Below, in pieces: positions 12,330 to 25,224 of a DNA stretch of 64,000 nt. Within the stretch, counting starts at the first letter, position 1. The number at the start of each line of letters is the position of its first letter. This DNA is from Enoplosus armatus (taxonomy: Eukaryota; Chordata; Actinopteri; Centrarchiformes; Enoplosidae). The translations under genes were made by a program, and so were the position numbers. Under the pieces are notes generated by a model. The model did no database searches. It was given only the letters and a program-made list of their open reading frames with translations, and was not told where the DNA came from. The stretch spans positions 23,351,883 to 23,415,882 of the forward strand of contig NC_092193.1 of assembly GCF_043641665.1 (NCBI RefSeq). The letters are read 5' to 3'.

Positions 12330-12547
12330 GAAATATAGGATTACATTTTTAATTAATTTTAATATTAAATGGATTATTTAAAACCAAGTGTTGTCTTTGT
12401 AGAGCGTAGTCTGTGCTCACTACCGCAGATTCCTTCCATTTCCACCTGGAAGAATCAACAACAAAAACAAAACAAAGAAAATCATATTTTGGCAAAGAAA
12501 GCCCACAGCCCACTTTCATCTGTTAAGGCAGCAATACGCGAGGCAGG

Positions 12548-15500
12548 TTAGTGGTTAATGGTGTATTCACCACCAGTAGCGTAACGATCTGGTGGCACTT
12601 CCCTTAATCAAAAAAAAAAAAAAGCCACTGTATAGGATATGAAAGTATATGGCGGCATCTGGTGATAACCGACAGTATGGCACCCCCCTCATGATGGCTT
12701 ACTTTGTGCTTTCTGGTGCAGAGTATGTGGATGTGACCATCAGTGGATTCATAACTGGCAGCTACTTGTAGAATTAAAACTCAACGTTGGCCTGTGGTGA
12801 AATTTGGTTTCATATCCATCTATTAGCAGTTTAGAGTTATGATCATTCGACCTGTGTGGTCTGCACCAAAATCTACACTGTTCCCACTAAACCGGTCGGA
12901 ATGAAAGTCTCAATATCCAAAGCAATCCGCACTGCATGGTCACCCATCTTGACACAAGCTAAGATAAAAGCAGAGACACACCTCTTGATTTCCCAGGTTT
13001 GCCGCCGTATCTGTTGTAGGCTTCTTGCTGGCCGCTCTGCTGTTCTGTGGATATAGAGAGGATTGCTGTTAAGTCACTGAAAAAAAAAGCCAAAAAAAAA
13101 AAAAGCATCTGAGCAATGAGGTTTGAACAGTTTTGGTTATTTTGCATTAGAGATTTGCATTTGGTTTTTCTGTGCTCTTTGCACTGCTTTGAAGTGGACG
13201 GGGAAAAGCAAATATGTTCATTTTTTTGGTGTGTTCAAAATATGCTTTTAGGATGCATTCAAATTTTTAAGTTTTGTTACTTTCTGTTGGGATGGATCAA
13301 AAAAAAAAAATTATCCACTTATTATCCTTGTTTCAATGTTATTCTCTTTTCTGAGATTATTTACACCACATTCTAGGATTTCATGAGTTAGCTATGACTG
13401 TGCAACAAATTCCTGTACCCAAAATGTAACTTGTGTAAACTGGAAAATAATTGCATGGACATTCAATAATAAAAAAGAAAAAAAATCAAACTGTTGTCTT
13501 GCAGGCATTTGATCATAAACCCAAGCTGTAATTTTGACCTGCTGTTTCACCTACATCCATTACCTTGACCTCTGTTCTTCCACTGCCTCCTCTGGTTTTT
13601 ATGCATGTGTCCGTTCTTGCCAAATTCTTCGTTTGCACCATGGTTCGCGTTCTTCATTTCTAGGGAGATGGACAGTTAAAGCGCTACACATATTGTTCTC
13701 AAGAGGCAAAAAAAAGGGCACAGCACACGATCAATGTTGATGCGAGAAGCATATCACCTGAATATTTAAAAGGAGGCATTCCGCTTGGTCCCATGCTGCC
13801 CCTCTCCCTACATAGACACTTGCGCTCCTGTAATTCCGTACACTGGATGCCACAGTCCACCAAGTGCCCCTTTGACGGAAATACTTCAGCCATCTTCCGG
13901 TCAGCCACTGGGACGCACAGCTTCTTGTTTCTCAGCTGACTGACTTCTTCGTTTCTACGTGCTCCATCCGCCGCCTCCATGTCCGCTCCATTTTGGGGAA
14001 TCAGCTGGCCCATAGAGGAGATTTTCTTCCCCGCTGCAGAGTTCAAGGGGAGAGTTTCCTGCTGCTCATTTACAGTGAGACATTCCTGGTTTGGGCTTTG
14101 AATAGCCTCCGGTTCAGAAGACCCATTTTTGTCCACATCCTCTCCAGTGGGGTTAGATAAAATTTTGTTACTCAGCAGGTGAGTCGGGGAAGCCAAGAGA
14201 GCCTTTTCTGAAGGAGCCATGCGTCGGCCTTCCTTTGGTCCCCTTATTTCAGAGGCATCCATTTCACTATCCATTGCTGGTTTCTTTGGTGGACAACGCT
14301 TCACATCTGGGGTACTGAAAATTAGCAAGCTGTCCGACATTGGAACGGAGTCAGAAGAGGAAACCCTGCGATTCCGCCCCCTTTCTTTACTGGCTTTGAC
14401 AATTAGGTTGTCATTTTGGGTTGACAGCCCACCATTTTCAGCTCCCTCTGCCATCTCAATGATTACTTCAGGCTCAAATATGCTGTTCTGCAACAGCCAC
14501 TCCTTAGTGGGGATAAAGGGGGCTAGAGACTCCACAGACCAAACAGACTCATTCATTTTTCTCTTCATCTGACAGCTATTTAAAGACATTTGATAGGGAA
14601 TGATCTCTGTTGTCTCTTCATGTGGATTTGTCTCATTGCCATTTCCTTGCTCATTGTCAGGGAGCTTATGGGACTTGTTTAGGGAATGCAGTGACTCATC
14701 TCTGTAGGGTGGGCTTACAGAGCCAACCAATCCTACAGACTCATTTTCTCTTCTGGACTCAAGAGCAAAAGGCAGTTTGAGGATCTGGAAAAAGGTTTCA
14801 CTGTCCTTAGAACTTAAGATGCCCTCAGCACCGTCAGCCACTGCAGGACCATCGGTCTCAGTTGGACTCTCGCAAACACCCTTTTCATGCTCTACTTCAG
14901 TTTCGTAAGGCAACAACTGGTGGTCATTCCGAGATGGCGCCTTGTCTGCCATTTTCGGCGTTGTAGCCTGCGGTGTGCCACCTCCCCAACTCAGAATGTC
15001 AGGAACAGAGATGAGTCTCTCTCTGACAACGTCATCCTCTTGTTGAGAAGAGCTACACACAGGAACCATACTATCTGGAGAACTCACTGACCAAATATTG
15101 CAGCGACCGTTTCTGCAAGGGGGAACATTCTCCTGACCAACACTGTCTTTACGGCTCTTCTGTGTTTCTAGAGTTGCTCCGATACATGATTGGACAGTCT
15201 TTGTTTCTGTAGGATGTGGGATGTTAAAGTCGTTATTGACTGTGCTACTTGTGCAGGTCCTGTTAACCTGGAAGTCTTTTGCATTATTGCTGGGTAAGGT
15301 ATAGTTCTCAACCTCAGAGCCTTGTTTTTGGGAGCTGGAGCTTGAGGATGGAGAGTTTGACACGGTCCCATGCCCAGAATCGGAGCCGATGAATGGGCTT
15401 CCCTCACCGTGGTCACCTACCAATCTCTGTGTGGGTTCTGTTTGAACCTCAGAGTTCACAGTTACCCTTATAGGGGCAGTATGAGGGTGGCGAATTCTGT

Positions 15501-16277
15501 GGGTCTGGTTTGGGTTCTGGTAGGGTGCGCTGGGAGCGTGGACCTGGGGGTGGAGCAAGCGTCTGTAGTCAACCGGTTGAATGTGAGGGTGGGGCAGAAC
15601 GTAGGCTGGAGCCTCAATGTAGGGGGGAGGAGGGAATGGGGGCATGACCATACCATAGCCTGAGAGGTGGAGAAAAAAATTTGTCAAATGAACCGAGATG
15701 ATGGTTCAAGTTTTTAAATACTTGAATGAAGTCCAAGAAGAACTACCATACAATATCACACGTATTACATATTTCAGGACTATTACATTGGACAACAAAA
15801 TGTTTGTACATTTTTCATGTTATTGTGGCTACCCCTTGTATCATATTCCTAAAAACAAACTGTACCCACTAGTAAAAGACTGTTTAGCCTTCACCTTGGG
15901 TATGGTAATAGAAAAGTGTAATCACTGGAATGTCTACAAACTGAATTAAAAAAATCTCCTAAATGAAAAAAGAAAAAAAAGGTAAAACAAGACTCACCCA
16001 TGCCTGGGAAGCCCGCAAAGGGGTTATAAGAGAAGGGCATGGGCCATTGGTAGTGGAGAAAAGGGGGCGGCGGTGGTGCAGGGACGTAGTAGACAGGCCG
16101 GGCAGAGAGGTGGTGTTGGGGATGGGATGAAGGTCCTGGGTCCTGGCTGATGCCGTGCTGTCCTGGATCCTGCTGTCCAACGTTTGGTATACCGCCGTTA
16201 GGGCGAGAGTACAGGTTCCCTCCATTTGGTCCTTGGTGAGCTGGTGACGGTCTGTTAACAGCTGCTGTTGCTGCCAT
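12548..16277 (-). CDS. buc: Bucky ball / Velo1-family germ plasm organiser
   Basis: Bucky ball proteins form the oocyte Balbiani body and gather germ plasm RNA and protein. Coding exons on the minus strand are 16277-15998, 15659-13758, 13659-13564, 13044-12982 and 12597-12548 (stop TAA). All splice phases agree (phase 1 throughout), giving 796 residues. The N-terminal domain has the tyrosine/proline-rich, prion-like segment YVPAPPPPPFLHYQWPMPF (64-82), then HIQPVDYRRLLHP (119-131) and SEVQTEP (163-169), all typical of Buc/Velo. The long, polar middle is probably disordered; VWSVESL recurs near 466-472. A CxxxxCxCRE-like cluster ends the large exon. The three small exons encode an arginine/glycine-rich tail (QRRQWKNRGQ, YNRYGG, DRYATGG). 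ATG 16275-16277 follows an acceptor at 16285. Zebrafish Buc is shorter (about 640 residues), so this may be the buc2-like paralogue; the symbol marks the family. Confidence 0.8.
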
Positions 16278-16284
16278 ATTCAAC

Positions 16285-17100
16285 CTACATGGGAGGTGGA
16301 GGACTGTTAGACAGTTGTGCATCCACACTGCGGTGACAGGAGAAACGAAGACCTTCAATGTGGCGAAAGTGGATCACTTTATACAACAACCTACCAGCTT
16401 CCTGTTGTGTTCACATTATACCACAGCTGGGAGGAAAAACACTAGAGGCTCAGTAGTGCTTGAAATAATTGACTATCAGTTGGCTTGTGAGTTTTGCCCA
16501 ATGGCTGTCACTCCCCAACTAGCTGATACAGCACCATCGTCAAGAAAGAAGAAGTCAGGGCCATAGCAAGAAGTTTAGAAATACTGGAGGTCATGAGTCT
16601 TAATTTACCCAGCAGGACCCCATCGACCAAAGACATGTTTGACTGGCCCACTTTTTTTGGGAACCATTTTCAGCCATGGTTTAAAAAACACATTTGTTGC
16701 TCTGGTGAGCGCATGTGGGATTGAGTCAAAACAAACTATGGTGTGTGGGTGTGGGTGTGGGTGTGTGTGGGTGTGTGTTGCTTGGAGCTCTGGTCTTATT
16801 TGACAAACAGAATAGTAAAATTGAAGAAAATAAAATCCAACGTGATGAATAAGAGTTAAACATGCAAGACGAGATTCAACGAAAGTCCTGAGCTGAACCA
16901 CTAAAGTTAGTAAATAAAAAAATAAAAAAACATTTAATTAAGCTACTGCCACCACCCAAAAATCAGGCTTCCATGTCTCTTGTATGCACTTTCCATGTTG
17001 TCTGTGGTGACGAAAACAAAGCACAGTCACTTTACCTTGTTGAGAACTTGGATATGAAAAACACAGAGCAGCACACAAGGGGATTAAAAAGCGAGCAACG
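16285..17100 (-). promoter_or_regulatory. Candidate 5' region and non-coding first exon of the buc-like gene
   Basis: The coding exon is preceded by an acceptor (CCCATGTAG on the minus strand), so at least one 5' exon must lie at higher coordinates. A plausible one ends at 17036 with the donor CAACAAG/GTAAAG. The intervening intron holds a GT-rich microsatellite at about 16738-16779. The transcription start is not resolved. Confidence 0.3.
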
Positions 17101-18180
17101 GCCACGCCTGAGTTTAAGTAGCTGCTGATCAGACAAGTGTGTGCACCATTAGCTGATTTGGAGTTTGAAGCCACCCAGTAGGCCCGAATGTCAGTGTGCC
17201 GTCAGAACACTAGATGGAGCCCAAACACCAGACAATGAGGGTGTCAGCAGGCTGCTCTCGCTTGCGTCTCAGATGACAATCTTCCCTCAGACATTTTTCT
17301 GGATTACATCTGCACAGGTTTTCAATGCCATAGCCACCTATTCAATACACCCACCTGTTCCCAAACAAAACCCTCCAGCCTCTTTCTGTTTCACTATGCA
17401 AAGAGATTTTTATTTGAATAGCAAATGTATCAGTGGGGACAAAGCCAAAGGACTGCTTAACTGCTTATATGATAATATGATAATGGACTTCACTTATAGA
17501 GCATATAACATTTATTTAGAAGATAAGAAAAACACTCAATCAGCAAATCATAGGACTTTAACATTTCTAATATAGTAAAATACATATACACAGCGAGTAT
17601 CAGTCCACAACCCTTGTTCTGACCAAAATTTGAGTCTTGTTCTGATTAGAACCCCATAACCTTTTTAAGTATAACCCATTCATCAACTCTCATCGTATGT
17701 TGGTGCGTAGCCTGACTTAACCTTAAATCCATCAAAAAAGAATGTGTGCAGAGGAGAAAAATGAAAACTCTCTTCCAGTTGGACGAAGTAATCGGCAAAA
17801 CACCAATTAGATTGGACTGAATAAGAGTGTTTAACAATGCACTGCTGTTGTATGTGCCCAAGTGGTTTGGTTGCTTGCTGAATTTTGAAACTAAAAGGCA
17901 ATTGTGATCCTCCTCACATGATCACATTAGAGTCTGATAGATCGGGTGTAGTATTGAACAATTTTTCAACAAGAAGTCGGGATCGTCAAGATTTGGACCA
18001 TATACCGGGTACCGGTGTCAGCTGTGTCGAAAGTGGCTGTCCCTGTGCGATGGCAAGCTCCAAAACCTGACTGAAAACGATCAAAAATAGTATTTTTCTC
18101 TAGCACCTTTGATAGGGCTTTCGGTAACAATTAAATAAATAAATAAATGTGTGTTTGATACAGTGAGTAAAATTGCCAGA
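17101..18180. other. Intergenic DNA, nothing recognised
   Basis: AT-rich sequence with no supported exon, transposon end or RNA gene. A short (AAAT)n run lies near 18132-18147. Confidence 0.4.
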
Positions 18181-18740
18181 AGTTAAAGGGGACTTATTAT
18201 GCTCATGTCCAGCTCTATATTTCTATTCTGGGACACCACTCGAGAAGCTTTGCATGATTCACAGTAAAAAAAAAAAAAAAAAAAAGCTTTTTTAGCTCCT
18301 GACTCTTTAAGGCCCCCCCTCCCTAAAAGCCCATCTGATTGGGCAGCTCCCTGCAGCCCATGGCGGGGCAGGGAAAATCCTCTGAGCCCTGAGCAAAGCC
18401 CCCACCGTTTCATTCACTTGCTTCGTTCTCTTAATTTGATGAACTTACTGTTTATCAGACCACAAATGAGACAGGAATTAGGTTGGAAAATCGACAGATG
18501 CAGCCGGGGCGGAGTGTTTCTGGGGACGGGGGCCTCTGTGCAAAAACTTTCTCCACTGATTTTGGTGAAAATCATCACCATATTTTATGGAGATTTGATT
18601 TACGGAGTTTCCCGAGGGACGGATAGCTTTATAAAGTGACCGCCAAGCACCGCTAACTGTAGCTGCAATGTAATGTAAAAGCGAATTTCTCTGTCTAGTC
18701 ACTGCAAGGTTCAAGATCTGTACGGGACAGTCCATTGAGA
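18181..18740 (+). mobile_element. TTAA-targeting DNA transposon fragment
   Basis: It begins 'ttaaaggggacttattatgc', the end type of a common fish element that inserts at TTAA (piggyBac or Kolobok-like). The opposite end is not found, so the copy looks truncated near 18740. A poly-A run at 18267-18285 interrupts it. The superfamily is inferred from the end sequence only. Confidence 0.5.
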
Positions 18741-20190
18741 ACAGAGCTGATCTCTCTGGGGTTACGATCATTTTGGCTGCAAAAAATAAAAATCATGACT
18801 CACAAATTGACCAATATTTAACCAATATTGTATGCATTCGAAACTAAAAGTAAACTCTCAATTTGTTTCCTGCTTTAACATTAAGAGTTTTCCCTTTTGT
18901 GATTGGCTAGCTGCCATATGATTGCTGGAATTTAGGGATTCCAGGCTCAGTATTCAGTTTTTCCTTTTTTCTTTTCTTTTTTTTTTTTTTTACACATAAT
19001 TCAGTCGCACATTTAATTATTCAACTTCAACATATAATTAAACACTAAGTCAAACTCTAAAGAATGAACCAATCCATGCGCACTGTTCTTAAGGGGAAAA
19101 TACCTCTGTTACCAATAATGAAAGAACTAATTTCATATGTCACTGACAGGATCTTTCATGTGTAGCATGGATTATATGGATCTAGATTATAAACCCTGGG
19201 TTATCATTCGTTAGCATCCTTGAAATGAGATTACTAATGTCCCTGGAGGTTTATTTTACTTACTTTTTTTCATTTACTTATGTTACCCAGACAAGATAAA
19301 GTGAAACAAATTCGGAAATAAAACCCTACAGAGATATTTTCACCTTGTCTTTCAGGGCCTCCATATCTAATGGGCAAATCAGTGGAGATTTACAGTACCC
19401 TCTAGGAGTCTTGTGATGTCTAGTAGGTTTGTGTTTGCTGTATTATCTAAATGTCAATATTGGCACTGTAAACACATTCAGAAGGAAAAGGACTGTACCT
19501 TCGGTTTGACCTTTGGTAATGTGCGTGAGCCAAGACAGAAACCAAACCGAAGTATGACACAGTATGATATTTTACATTAAACAAGGTAGTCTGGACCCCT
19601 TTGTTAATGAGAAATGCGTAATGGCATCTCATTATAGATATATTACGAATATCTTCATCCCCCCGTCTGCAAGTAGCTGGTGATTAAGGGGAATGCGGTC
19701 CTACTAGGTGATAAATGGCGCTTTTTATTTGGAGATTTGTTTGGATGATCAGAATTTCTAAATGGCTTCGAGAGGGGACAGGATTGTGGCTGTAGTCCAG
19801 CACGTGAAGTTAGGTAGACGCCTTTACAAACTCAGCTGACCTGTCTCTGAAAGAGATGTTCCGATTTTGTCTGCCCGAGATATGAGCACATGAAAGAAGG
19901 TCACCTTTACAATATCAGTGAGTGTCTGAGAGTTCCAGGTGCTTTTCGGTGTTATTGGAGATGTTTTTTTTGTTGTATTCCGTGCAGCTGCACAGTCACA
20001 ACAACAAGAACAGAACAGAGTTTAGCCAAACACTCCAAAAATAAAGATCAATGTTGCTTTGTCTTGCCTCCATTAATGGGACGTGCTAAGGATGTCAATA
20101 TAGGTCCAAACACTTGGTCCCGACGCAAGATATCCGGATAACTACTGACCACATTTCCTTTAGTGTCACCATCTGGGCAAAGTTTTCACG
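18741..20190. other. Intergenic DNA, nothing recognised
   Basis: It contains a poly-T run near 18977-18992 and otherwise unremarkable AT-rich sequence. A short frame starting at 19762 (MASRGDRIVAVVQHVKLG) looks vaguely transposase-like but is too short to assign. Confidence 0.4.
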
Positions 20191-20194
20191 TTAA

Positions 20195-20725
20195 AATCCT
20201 TCCTCAACCAGAAGGCCTGGATAAATGGAGGGGTGAGGGCCCTATCCTGAGCCATAAAAGCTGCCCTCCAGTCAGGTGGCACGGAAGCATACAGAACTAG
20301 AGCGAGTCTGAAAGCTGGCATCAGGGAGGCAAAGCGGAGACATCAGGAGAAACTGGAGAGAGACGTCAACACCAACAACACCAAAGACGTGTGGCAGGTG
20401 ATCCAGACCATCACAGGCTACGAAAGCAGGAGCGCCTCCATCATGCGCGAGGATCTCTGTCCCCCCTTCCTCAAGACAGCCACCATCGTCCCTGTGCCTA
20501 AAGAGTCTGCGGTGTCCAGTCTAAACGACTACCGCCCTGTGGCACTCACCCCGTTCTGATGGAGTGCTATCAGACACTAGCTCTCCAGCTCATCAACAGG
20601 CAACATCCCAGCCAACTTGGACCTTCATCAGTTTTGCGCTCAGAACCAACAGAGGATGCCATCTCCACTGCCCTGCGCAGAGCCCAAAGGATACTAAAAG
20701 ACAATACCCACCCCAGCAAGTGATC
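20195..20725 (+). mobile_element. LINE fragment (pre-RT and RT start)
   Basis: The translation reads through a [20 protein letters not shown] linker that precedes the reverse transcriptase in L2-like elements, then [10 protein letters not shown] and [12 protein letters not shown] at about 20480-20550. A frame break and large deletions follow. A plus-strand remnant. Confidence 0.7.
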
Positions 20726-21135
20726 GAGGCATATCTGCTAAATATGACTAATAATAACAGAAATAGACTAATAATAGCAATAACAACCTTAATAATGAAA
20801 GAAATATGACTAATAATAATAATTGGAGGAGAGGAGCTTGATAGCTGAAGGGTCTGGCTGCCATTCTGCTTTTGGAGACAACCCTGCATTCTGGGAGCGC
20901 AGCGCTCTAGTGGGGTAATGAGCTCTTTAAGATATGATGGTGCCTGACCAGTAAGAGCTTTGTAGGTCAAAAGAGGGATTTTAAACTCTATTCTGGATTT
21001 TACAGGCAGCCAGTGCAGAGAAGCTAACACAGGAGAAATATGATCTCTTTTCCTGATTCCTGTCAGTACACGTGCTGCAGCATTCTGGATCAGCTGGACA
21101 GTCTTCAGGGACTTATTGAGACAGCCATGGTTAGG
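20725..21135 (-). mobile_element. LINE C-terminal fragment and 3' tail
   Basis: The minus strand encodes CLNKSLKTVQLIQNAAARV and HISPVLASLHWLPVKSRIEF, a region following the RT core in a fish LINE family. It then runs into an ATT-rich 3' tail (20725-20830). The same family occurs at 37770-38500 on the plus strand. Confidence 0.8.
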
Positions 21136-21166
21136 TAAATGGACTTCATGGACTCTTCGACTGTAA

Positions 21167-21368
21167 CGATTCCCATAGCGCTTTACAGATCTGGTCACAT
21201 TCACTCATTCACACTGAGCTGCCATGCGAGGTGCTGGCCTCCGTCGGGAGCGACATAGGGTTTCAAGGACACTTCGATCGACACGTGGATGGGGGTGAAG
21301 CAGAGAGTCGAAGCCCCTACCTGCTCTACCTCCCATGCGATAGTGCTAACCACTGAATCACCATGTCG
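21167..21368 (-). mobile_element. tRNA-derived SINE, near complete
   Basis: Read on the minus strand, it starts near a box-A-like 'tggtgattcagtggttagca', continues to 'gtagagcaggtaggggcttc' around the position of box B, and ends in 'aaagcgctatggg'. It matches copies at 31906-32105 and 41575-41870. Confidence 0.7.
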
Positions 21369-21974
21369 TCCGGGCCTTGTGGTAAACAGCATAAATATTG
21401 TGCCAAAGTTTCCTGCGGTTAAATATACCTTTCACATTGGACCAGTGGTCAAACAGTTGACTGGAAGTATGTTTGAGGTGTCCACATACTGTATATGATT
21501 TTAATCTACAAGCTAATTGGAAATAAATAGTAAAGCGCACAGCAATGAGTGGAATAAAGTAAGTCAAAAGTATAATACAAAGTAATGTTTATTACATTGA
21601 TTTCATGGGAATTTCTTATATTCTGCTGCCATTCTCTTCTCATTTGATGCATGTCTCTCGAAACAGGTCTAAGCAGCCATGATGCCATGTTGATAAAAGG
21701 TTAACATCCTGACAGACATGACAGCCTCGAAAGGCCAGCAGATACATAATGGATCAACCTATCCTGCCTACTGGGAAAAATCATTTATGAATGTGCATCC
21801 ACATATCCCGCCACATTAAAAATTGACATCCATGGCTTTCACAGCGCCCGATGGAACTGTGAATGCGGCAGAGGAGACTGTACAAAAATGACTGCACTGT
21901 GTACAGTTTGAGGGGAAAAGGCTGCGGAGCCGCAGGGGGGAAAAGGGATACAACATTAATATGGTCTGCCTTGC
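21369..21974. other. Intergenic DNA, nothing recognised
   Basis: No supported gene or repeat family. Confidence 0.35.
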
Positions 21975-22092
21975 AGCGGCGTGAACGAAGGGCTTCCTTC
22001 CGCTTTGTCCATGCAGACAGTGGGAACCAGGGATTGAGCCACCCACCGTACGATTAAAGAACAACCCAACTGCCACCTGAGTTACAGCCACT
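21975..22092 (-). mobile_element. tRNA-derived SINE head
   Basis: On the minus strand the sequence reads 'gtggctgtaactcaggtggc' (box A), followed by 'gtgggtggctcaatccctgg' (box B) at the usual spacing. This is the head of another fish SINE family, broken after the head. Confidence 0.65.
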
Positions 22093-22184
22093 CAGTGCAA
22101 CAACCGTGCAACTCATTTATGCAACATAAGGAGAGTCAGAGTGGAACAGATCTTGGATGTTCTTTGTTCATTCTAGAAAAGTTT

Positions 22185-22510
22185 ATATAGTTCAATTGTT
22201 TAGTTTAGTTTAGTTCGTATACACAACATCAACCAATGGAAGTGGTTAAATAATACTAAAGCATTATATCAAATACATGAAACAAACTCCAACATAATAT
22301 TATACATATGATGTCTATCCTTATCCCTAACTTATACTTAATTAATTAAATCAAAAATTTCCCTTACGATATATATATATACATTATACGATATAACTAG
22401 CCTTACCGACAGTTCTTATGGCCCTTTTCTGTAGTATGAAGACGGAATTTGTGCTAGTCCAGAAGGAGGTCAAATTTGAGTTATTGAACCTACTCATAGT
22501 GCTTGGAGTT
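22185..22510 (-). mobile_element. LINE C-terminal remnant
   Basis: Minus-strand translation near 22400-22490 gives SVFILQKRAIRTVGKASY, a segment found after the RT core in several fish LINEs. AT-rich 3' sequence follows. The frame is not intact beyond this. Confidence 0.55.
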
Positions 22511-24023
22511 CACCTGTTGTGCTAGCTGCTCAGGAAGAAAGAGATGACAGGTGTGCTGACTTGAAGAACAGCGGTGCGTCAAAGCCCAACGCATTTCCCA
22601 TTCCTCATCTCAAGCTTTGTATAGCACAAGTGCAAAATCATGTCACCGGGATGAATCATCTTAAAGGGTATTTTCAGTAATTAAAACCCCTAGACCTTAA
22701 AACAAATCCTTTTACCAGTACTACCTGTGCTGTGATGATACTACTTCCTGTTTCCCAGATGTCCTGACCAGATGCCTGTAATCTCTCCAGCCCAGGGGGC
22801 TCCTCCTTCTGAGGGAGGACATCCAGGAGAAATCCTCATCAGATGCCCAAGTACTCAGAGCTCTCCGTGGCTGTCTAGGAATGAATGACAGTCACCAAAA
22901 TCAGATGTTATGGTAACCGGTCAGCAATCGTGCTGAGAGAGAAAATACATTAACACTTTTGGTGGCCCACTGTTAAAGCCTCTGTAGGAAATTAATTCAG
23001 TCCTTTACAACACTTTGCAACACCAACATGTACAGGTACTATCCTCGCCCTACTGTTTCTTTCAATAAAGGCCTTTCCCCCCCCATCTCAATCTCATTTT
23101 CTATGTCATTCAGACAGCACATTGAACAAATCAGCTTTTCCTTCTTCTAGACTGACACAGCATCCAGTTTGTTACCCAAACTATATGAATGATTCTCTGA
23201 ACCATTTCCATGTTTTATGCTCTTTACTGAGAAAACGGATTCTCTGAATCTGCTGATCTTTCCCTTATTAGAAAATGCCTCACCAAACCCATAGTTGTAG
23301 AACAATGTGACCAAGACCCAATCACTTGTTCATCCCAAATGAATAGCTTTCGTTGTCAGCTTTATTCCATGTCAAGTAACCGACACCATGACTGGGCTAT
23401 ACGTATCTTCCAGTGGGCCTTGAATGGTTCCTATCCAATGTGCCGCACTGTTAGCCAACCGTGGCGCATATTTGTGCGCACCCAGAAAATATCTTGTAGC
23501 ACTGTTTTGCACTGATCCACACATACAAATATTATAATACATAAGACCCCCAAATCAGTGTGGTCCCATGAGGGCGAGCAGCCACAGTTCTGTTTACAGA
23601 TGAACACATTGCTCAGGTCAGCCTGCAAACTGTTCCAATGAAAAGCTGCCTGTGCACCCCCCCCCCCCCCCCCTTTTCTATATTTTATGATATGAACATG
23701 CAGTTGTCATGGTTACTGTTGTCACTCAGCCGTGGAGAGAGTGGCATTGTACGTTACTATGGTACTGGGGGAGGGGTGGCTGTAGTGCCAGAGAGAGAGA
23801 GAGAGAGAGAGAGAGAAAGTTGGTGAGGGAATCTTTTCATTACGTAATATTTGGAGTTAACACAGAGGATTAGTCATGCATCTCTCCGTCAAAGCAGGGC
23901 AGAATCTGCAGAGAAGCAGATTAACGACAAAAAAAAATAAAAAATCATGTTTACAATCACAACACAACCTTCAAACCATCTTCAGTGAGAATTCAGTTTC
24001 TCTCTCCTCTTGCCGTCAGTCTT

Positions 24024-24060
<37 letters not shown>

Positions 24061-24775
24061 AAAACAGTGGCCTAGTCTGCGAAAGCAGAGAGCCCATTCA
24101 GATTCATCAAAGCTCCTTTCATATCCTGACAGCCACGCTACACATGCAGAAACACACACACACATACACACACACACACACACACACATAGAAAACCTCC
24201 CCAGTTTGCCTTTGAAGTGGACACGCCATTGTTAGCCATTTTTGTAGCTCTGTGGAGCCACTGGGTCATCTGTCCTCATTAATATCCTCTCCAGATTTAT
24301 CAGACAGGAGACAGTGGACAAGGACATCGGGACCATTAACAAGCTATTTTAATTGGACTGTGTCTTTGGGCATGCAGTGTGTCCTATTATTATTGCTGTG
24401 CATATTACACTATTGTACTGTCACTTTTGTGTATTGATTATACATTTGTATCATTTGACATTATTGTGCATTCTGATATTATGCATGTGTGTGTGTGTGT
24501 GTGTGTGTTTGTGTTAGTAATGGTGCATGGATATCCACGTAGGCATGTGTCAGGAGGGTTTGCGACCCTCTGTCTCCGTGTCTGCGTCTGATAATTATTC
24601 CGTGTGAGCGGCTTCTGAGGAACTGTCCTCTCGCTGTAGCCCCCCCCCCAGTCTGTGGCTGTGGGATGATAACAGAGACCAGACCTCACCCACCCAACCA
24701 GACCCTTTCTTACAAGCACACACTTCCACGCAAGTGGACAGGCAGGCAAGCAAAGACGCAATGTGTAAGCATATT
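22511..24775. other. Intergenic DNA with microsatellites
   Basis: It holds poly-C at about 23657-23674, (GA)n at 23791-23816, (CT)n at 24025-24058, (CA)n at about 24152-24188 and (GT)n at 24485-24508. The part at 22750-22880 ('ccagatgcctgtaatctctc', 'ggaggacatccaggagaaat') resembles a dispersed fish repeat. No gene is supported. Confidence 0.5.
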
Positions 24776-24880
24776 AACAGCATGGTGGTTTACTGCCAGG
24801 TCGGGGCATGGAGGTCCTGGGTTTGAATACTGGACATGGCGCCGCCTTTTGATTTCTCGGGGCAGGCACTGGTCAGAGAG
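24776..24880 (+). mobile_element. SINE-like fragment
   Basis: 'cagcatggtggtttactgcc' followed by 'aggtcctgggtttgaatact' looks like the A-box and B-box of a tRNA-derived head. No tail is seen. Confidence 0.45.
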
Positions 24881-25224
24881 AGGCTGTGTTTGACTAACCC
24901 AAGGAACTCTCAATAGCTTCGATGGTTAATCAATCGTTTACTAATGATTTATAGATCAGTCGGAAGGCGTTGATCCGAGCAACTTTTGCTTTTGCCAGGT
25001 TGTGGAAAATCCTTTTCCCAGCTGGACACTTTCATTCATTAGGGGGAACCCACCAATGTACTGTTCAACTTCCACTTACCTTCTGGAAAAGGGCTGCGGG
25101 ACATCTGGACCAAAATCCAATAAACAACAGTTAACATTTACCACTGCAGACTTGATGGATTATGGTCGAACTTTTGCTGATTTGAAAGCTACTAAAAATG
25201 GCAGCTTCGAGATGGGTACAACAT

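Noticed and set aside
13699..13757. Hydrophobic C-terminal tail on the large buc exon
   Set aside because: The residues follow a good donor at 13757 and are intron sequence; the in-phase downstream exons give a family-like tail.
21975..22092. Functional tRNA gene
   Set aside because: A- and B-box-like motifs are present, but no cloverleaf or anticodon arm is evident and the wording matches SINE heads.
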